In this document: positions 60,405 to 64,000 of the stretch, piece by piece | Position numbering within the stretch: the stretch's first letter is position 1 | How the letters are laid out: each line of letters begins with the position of its first letter | Source: Setophaga petechia | Taxonomy: Eukaryota; Chordata; Aves; Passeriformes; Parulidae | Assembly (NCBI GenBank): GCA_024362935.1 | Contig: JANCRA010000001.1 | Span: 60,478,930 to 60,542,929, forward strand | Reading direction: 5' to 3' | Length of the DNA stretch: 64,000 nt | Made by a program: the position numbers and the translations under genes | Notes under the pieces: generated by a model | Database searches by the model: none | What the model was told of the DNA's origin: nothing | The model's input: only the letters and a program-made list of their open reading frames with translations

Positions 60405-60592
60405 GCTAAACCATGTCCCTAAGTGCCACACCTACGTGGCTTTTAAATCTCTCAGGGATGCTGAGTTGAGCTTCAGGTGGTTCCAGAATTTAAGTCCTTT
60501 GGGTGAAGATATTTTCCCTGCTATCCAACCTAAACCTTCCCCTGGCACAACTTGAGGCCCCTCTCTCTTGTCCTGTCACTAATGGTACCTGC
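60405..60592 (-). mobile_element. CR1 LINE fragment in ARSJ intron 1
   Basis: The plus strand reads AAACCATGTCCCTAAGTGCC, ACACCTACGTGGCTTTTAAA, TCTCTCAGGGATGCTGA, then CCTAAACCTTCCCCTGGCAC and AACTTGAGGCCCCTCTCTCT. This is the antisense CR1 block upstream of the 3' terminus, so the LINE is on the minus strand. The actual 3' tail is missing. Confidence 0.85.
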
Positions 60593-63500
60593 TGAAGCTC
60601 AGTGGTACTTCACAGGGATTTCTCTGCTCCTGTACCAACGGATTTGAGTTGCTACCTTTGCTCCCTGCCCAAACTAGACAAGGGCTAGGAGAAATGTAAG
60701 GCTTCTCTGTGGAGGAGGAATGTGATGGAATTGGAGAACTCTCCCTGTCACACTTGATGGCTGCAAGATGCCATGGCACAGACACTGTGAAGCCCCCTCA
60801 CATCACCCTGCTGCATTTATCCCCCTCCCTCAGCCTCCCCCACCACAGAAAGAAACAAACTGGAGTTAACAGGGGACAGAGGTTAACAGCACATCTGTTT
60901 CTAGGCCACTGTGCAATGAATAATGAAGAGATTTGGAAAAATGCTTCTTTATTTCCCTCCTAAATCCGGCTTAGCAAAACAAGCAGTGCTCTCTTGGATG
61001 TCAGTGCTGCACTCCCTAATCCCTCCTAACTCTCATTCACACTGCTCCTCACTCACATCTTGCTTTGCTGCTGCATTGAGGCACTGTCCAAAGGCCTAAC
61101 AGCAACTGGGGCGGTGGTGCAACATCCCTGGAAATAAAATGGAGCATAAAATAGGTGCCTTATTGCTGTTGGCCCCACAAAAATCTAGAAACAGAGTCTC
61201 TTACATGTCTAGCAATTATGTATAAAAGCAGACAAAGCTTACATAAAGCACTTGCTATAAAATGTTAATGTATTAATGAAGCTGTGCCTTATTAAAGATG
61301 CTAGTAGGTGATTTTGATCCCAGACAAAATACCTCAAAAATGACTCATGTAACAGAGTGAACTGGATAAGAGTAAGTGAGGTGTAAATATACACAAAGTT
61401 TTGGAAGTTTGCATTCATCATATCCAGCAAATCAGTACACTAATGGAACCTAAGCAGAGATACCATCAGCACTGTATGCTGCCTTCTGTGGGGCTTTCTC
61501 CTCCTGTCTGAAAACATCTATTTAAGTAGAGTGATATTAGCATCACATACCCTGTGAGAAGGGGTTTAAGGACAAACACCTCCTGGAAAATGAGGATCAC
61601 CCATTAAAAATTGAAAACAAAAGGTATAAGTAGTGATTCTTTGAGAAACATTAGTTCAGGAGAAAGGGAAACACATATTTAGCATTTATCAGTGTGTGAT
61701 CACAGAAAAGCAGCTCCTGCATATTTCATCTCCAACCCCAGGGTTTCCAGTGGGAAATGTAGTTGGAAAAATACGACAGCAAGATCATAACCCATACATT
61801 CTTCTGAAGCACAGTTAACTCTGTGGAAAGTTACTCAATCAGTGGCAAGTAACTTGTGGCTTCCAAATCACTTACATCCTGTCCAGGTTGTGAAATTATG
61901 TATTTCAGTTGTTAATAATCCTGGCAATAACATCAGAATTTACAAAATGGTGTAATGCTGAACAAAGCATCATCAGTTAGAATCTGTTCTTGTTATTTTC
62001 AACATTCTTCTCTAAGTGGGAATAGAAATTTGCATACTGTGGGGATTGTAAGGGTAAAAGAGGGAAGGAGAAGAGATAAGAATCAGGCATGCTTTACATC
62101 TGTCTTGAGTGAAAAAGTGAAATCTTTCTTTCCTCTTCAGGAGCCAGGAAGGCTAAAGGAGGAGTAGATCAGCCCCACAGCAATTTGCTGACATTGTGTA
62201 CAGCGTCTGTACACAAGACTCTACCACAGCACAGAGGTGAGGAGTGGTGACACCACTCCAGAGCCGTGGCTGTGTTCAGGGGATGGGAACACGGCAGGAA
62301 CACTGCTGGAACCACAACAACTGCTCGGCTTTGTCTGCATTCCCTAAACAAATCTGTGGGGTGCAGCTCCAATGGGTCACACAGGAGACAGGAGCCAGAG
62401 GAAGCTGTGAACACTGCAGGAGCCTGTCAGCTCACATTCTTATCTTTACTGTCCCATTAGTGACAGCAATTAGTACAGCATTACTAACTTGTCCCACCAA
62501 ACAGATCTATCAACAGCCCTGTGTACAGCTGTACAAAGTTGGAGCAGTAAGTCACTGCTAACTTTGTATACATGGTCAGAGCACTGGGCTTGTCCAGGAT
62601 CACCTGACCAGGTTTTTCACAGGAGTGGGTGCACGCTATAAAACACATTTTCAACTTGTTCTACAAATATGCCCCTGCAACTTAACCACACTGCCTTGGT
62701 TCTTCATGATCTCTCCCAGCTGGCTTGTTCAACATCCAGCACTTAATGTATTTTGAATTCTGGTAATCTGGCTGCATGACTGTAAAATTCCTCAACAGTC
62801 CATTTCATGCCCTGCTTTTCATGAGCAGTGCTCGACAAACTGCAGGACCAACTTCTTTGCTATTATTTGTGTTTAAGTCAAGCATCTGCTTCTCAAACCC
62901 AGGCTTAGGTCTGTGTGTTCAAAATCAAAATGCAGGGGAGGTGACTAAAGAGTCAGCAGCAGCAGAATGGGAGAGCAGCAAAAGGTCTGTAAAACCTCTG
63001 CCTGCATTCCTTGGGAGCCAAGAGTCTGGGCTGAATGTGCATTCTGGCTCTGACTTGGAAGTTTCTCCCACATAATCTACTCCTACAATCTCTTTTATAT
63101 AACTTCTCATATAATCTACTTCCTCAAGATGGAAGCAGGGCTGATGGTCACTGGGGAAACTGCAGCCACATCTCCTGTAAGGAGACTATGGAGAAACAAG
63201 GTAAAAGAAAGAAGGGAAAGATGAAAAATGCATAAAACCCACATTAGAATCAGAGTGGAACTCAGTGATTCCAACAGGGCTTCCTCCAATGAGTAACATT
63301 ACTCAAAAGTTTAAATTAAGCCTTTCATTATTTTTTCACATTTTCCTTTAGAACTTTCGGACATAGAGCCAGTATAAAATCAGTATTTTAAAACCAAATA
63401 GACACTAATCTAAAAATCCAGATAAATCCAAAAATCTGAATTACAATAGGTAACAACAGTGTAAAGGACACCATGAGTCAGCTAACATGCAACAAAATTT

Positions 63501-64000
63501 CCTCTCAGATTTTTATTGCCGGGAAGTTCAGGTATTTTTTCCTGCTTAGGGGGGTTGTGGTGGTTTGGGGTATTTTCTTTGAAATGTCATTCAAATTTAA
63601 ACACTCCAGAATATTTTCTGATGTTGCTCTCCTGGTTCCCCTTTTCCCTTGCAATTACATTATTATACCATAAAAAACCAACAAAAAAATCTTGTGGCAA
63701 ACTACTTTTCTGCAGTTGGTCACAGTGAGCATAGCTTGGACATGATGCATCCATCTCGGAACAATAGAATAGGAAAGAACTGAATAATTGGATTTGAAAT
63801 GGCAGACATGCTGGGATAGCTGTGGAAAAGCCATGGCTGGACACACTTTCTCTGGAAATATGTAACTTCAGCTCAGTCGTGGGATAAGAGAGGAAGTTTT
63901 CTGCTGGCTCTTCATTTTTTTTTGGTATGTTACATAAGCTCCCTTTCCTCTTTACTTTTATAACAGCACATAAATATTTTATGAACTAAGGGCCTTTGAA

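Larger units (their letters stand above)
49572..64000 (-). other. ARSJ: ARSJ intron 1 (partial)
   Basis: Sequence upstream of the terminal-exon acceptor. No GC-rich exon encoding CTPSR or a signal peptide, and no CpG island, is visible up to 64000, so exon 1 and the promoter should lie beyond the right edge. The intron is AT-rich, with an LTR-like element near 56.5-57.1 kb and a CR1 piece near 60.4-60.6 kb. A moderately GC-rich stretch near 50500-50760 holds overlapping frames without recognisable features. Nothing else could be supported. Confidence 0.75.

Noticed and set aside
49572..64000. Search for ARSJ exon 1 (CTPSR formylglycine motif)
   Set aside because: No GC-rich segment encoding the motif or a signal peptide was found, so the exon is taken to be outside the window.

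Overview
The window is vertebrate nuclear DNA, almost certainly from a bird and probably a songbird (Passeriformes). The evidence is spliced vertebrate exons, several CR1 LINE 3'-end fragments of the avian type, and several solo LTRs of endogenous retroviruses whose promoter and poly(A) layouts resemble songbird families. The species call is inference; no database was searched. Gene density is very low: only three protein-coding exons are recognisable, and nearly all other open frames are chance ORFs.

Left part (1-7900): the 5' end of CAMK2D (calcium/calmodulin-dependent protein kinase II delta) on the minus strand. Coding exon 1 (6755-6816) and exon 2 (5995-6089, 95 bp) are separated by a 665-bp intron 1. 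Positions 1-5994 belong to intron 2, and exon 3 was not found. A CpG island of about 1.6 kb (roughly 6250-7880) covers intron 1, exon 1, the 5' UTR and the promoter. Its upstream half holds a degenerate tandem array of about 72-92 bp units, each carrying a CREB/ATF-type site (TGACGTCA) or a one-base variant. A CR1 fragment abuts the outer edge of the island.

Middle part (about 8-46 kb): intergenic, mostly AT-rich unique-looking sequence. It contains CR1 remnants, microsatellites, a 31-bp-unit minisatellite (43369-43670) and solo LTRs. Two LTRs have perfect 6-bp target duplications: 29737-30260 (flank CTGCGG) and 38521-39165 (flank AAGATG). A third, at 43995-44676, has a 4-of-5 matching flank, as expected for an ERVL-like element. 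Another partial LTR lies near 34.1-34.4 kb.

Right part (about 46-64 kb): the 3' half of ARSJ (arylsulfatase J), also on the minus strand. The large terminal coding exon is 48170-49571, with a presumed 3' UTR to its left and intron 1 to its right. The exon with the formylglycine (CxPSR) site is not in the window and should lie beyond 64000. CAMK2D and ARSJ side by side in the same orientation is the known vertebrate order (ANK2-CAMK2D-ARSJ-UGT8 on human 4q26). The two genes are neighbours with no known shared pathway. I found no RNA gene, CRISPR array or novel multi-gene system; the CRE-bearing promoter repeat and the datable solo LTRs are the most notable features.
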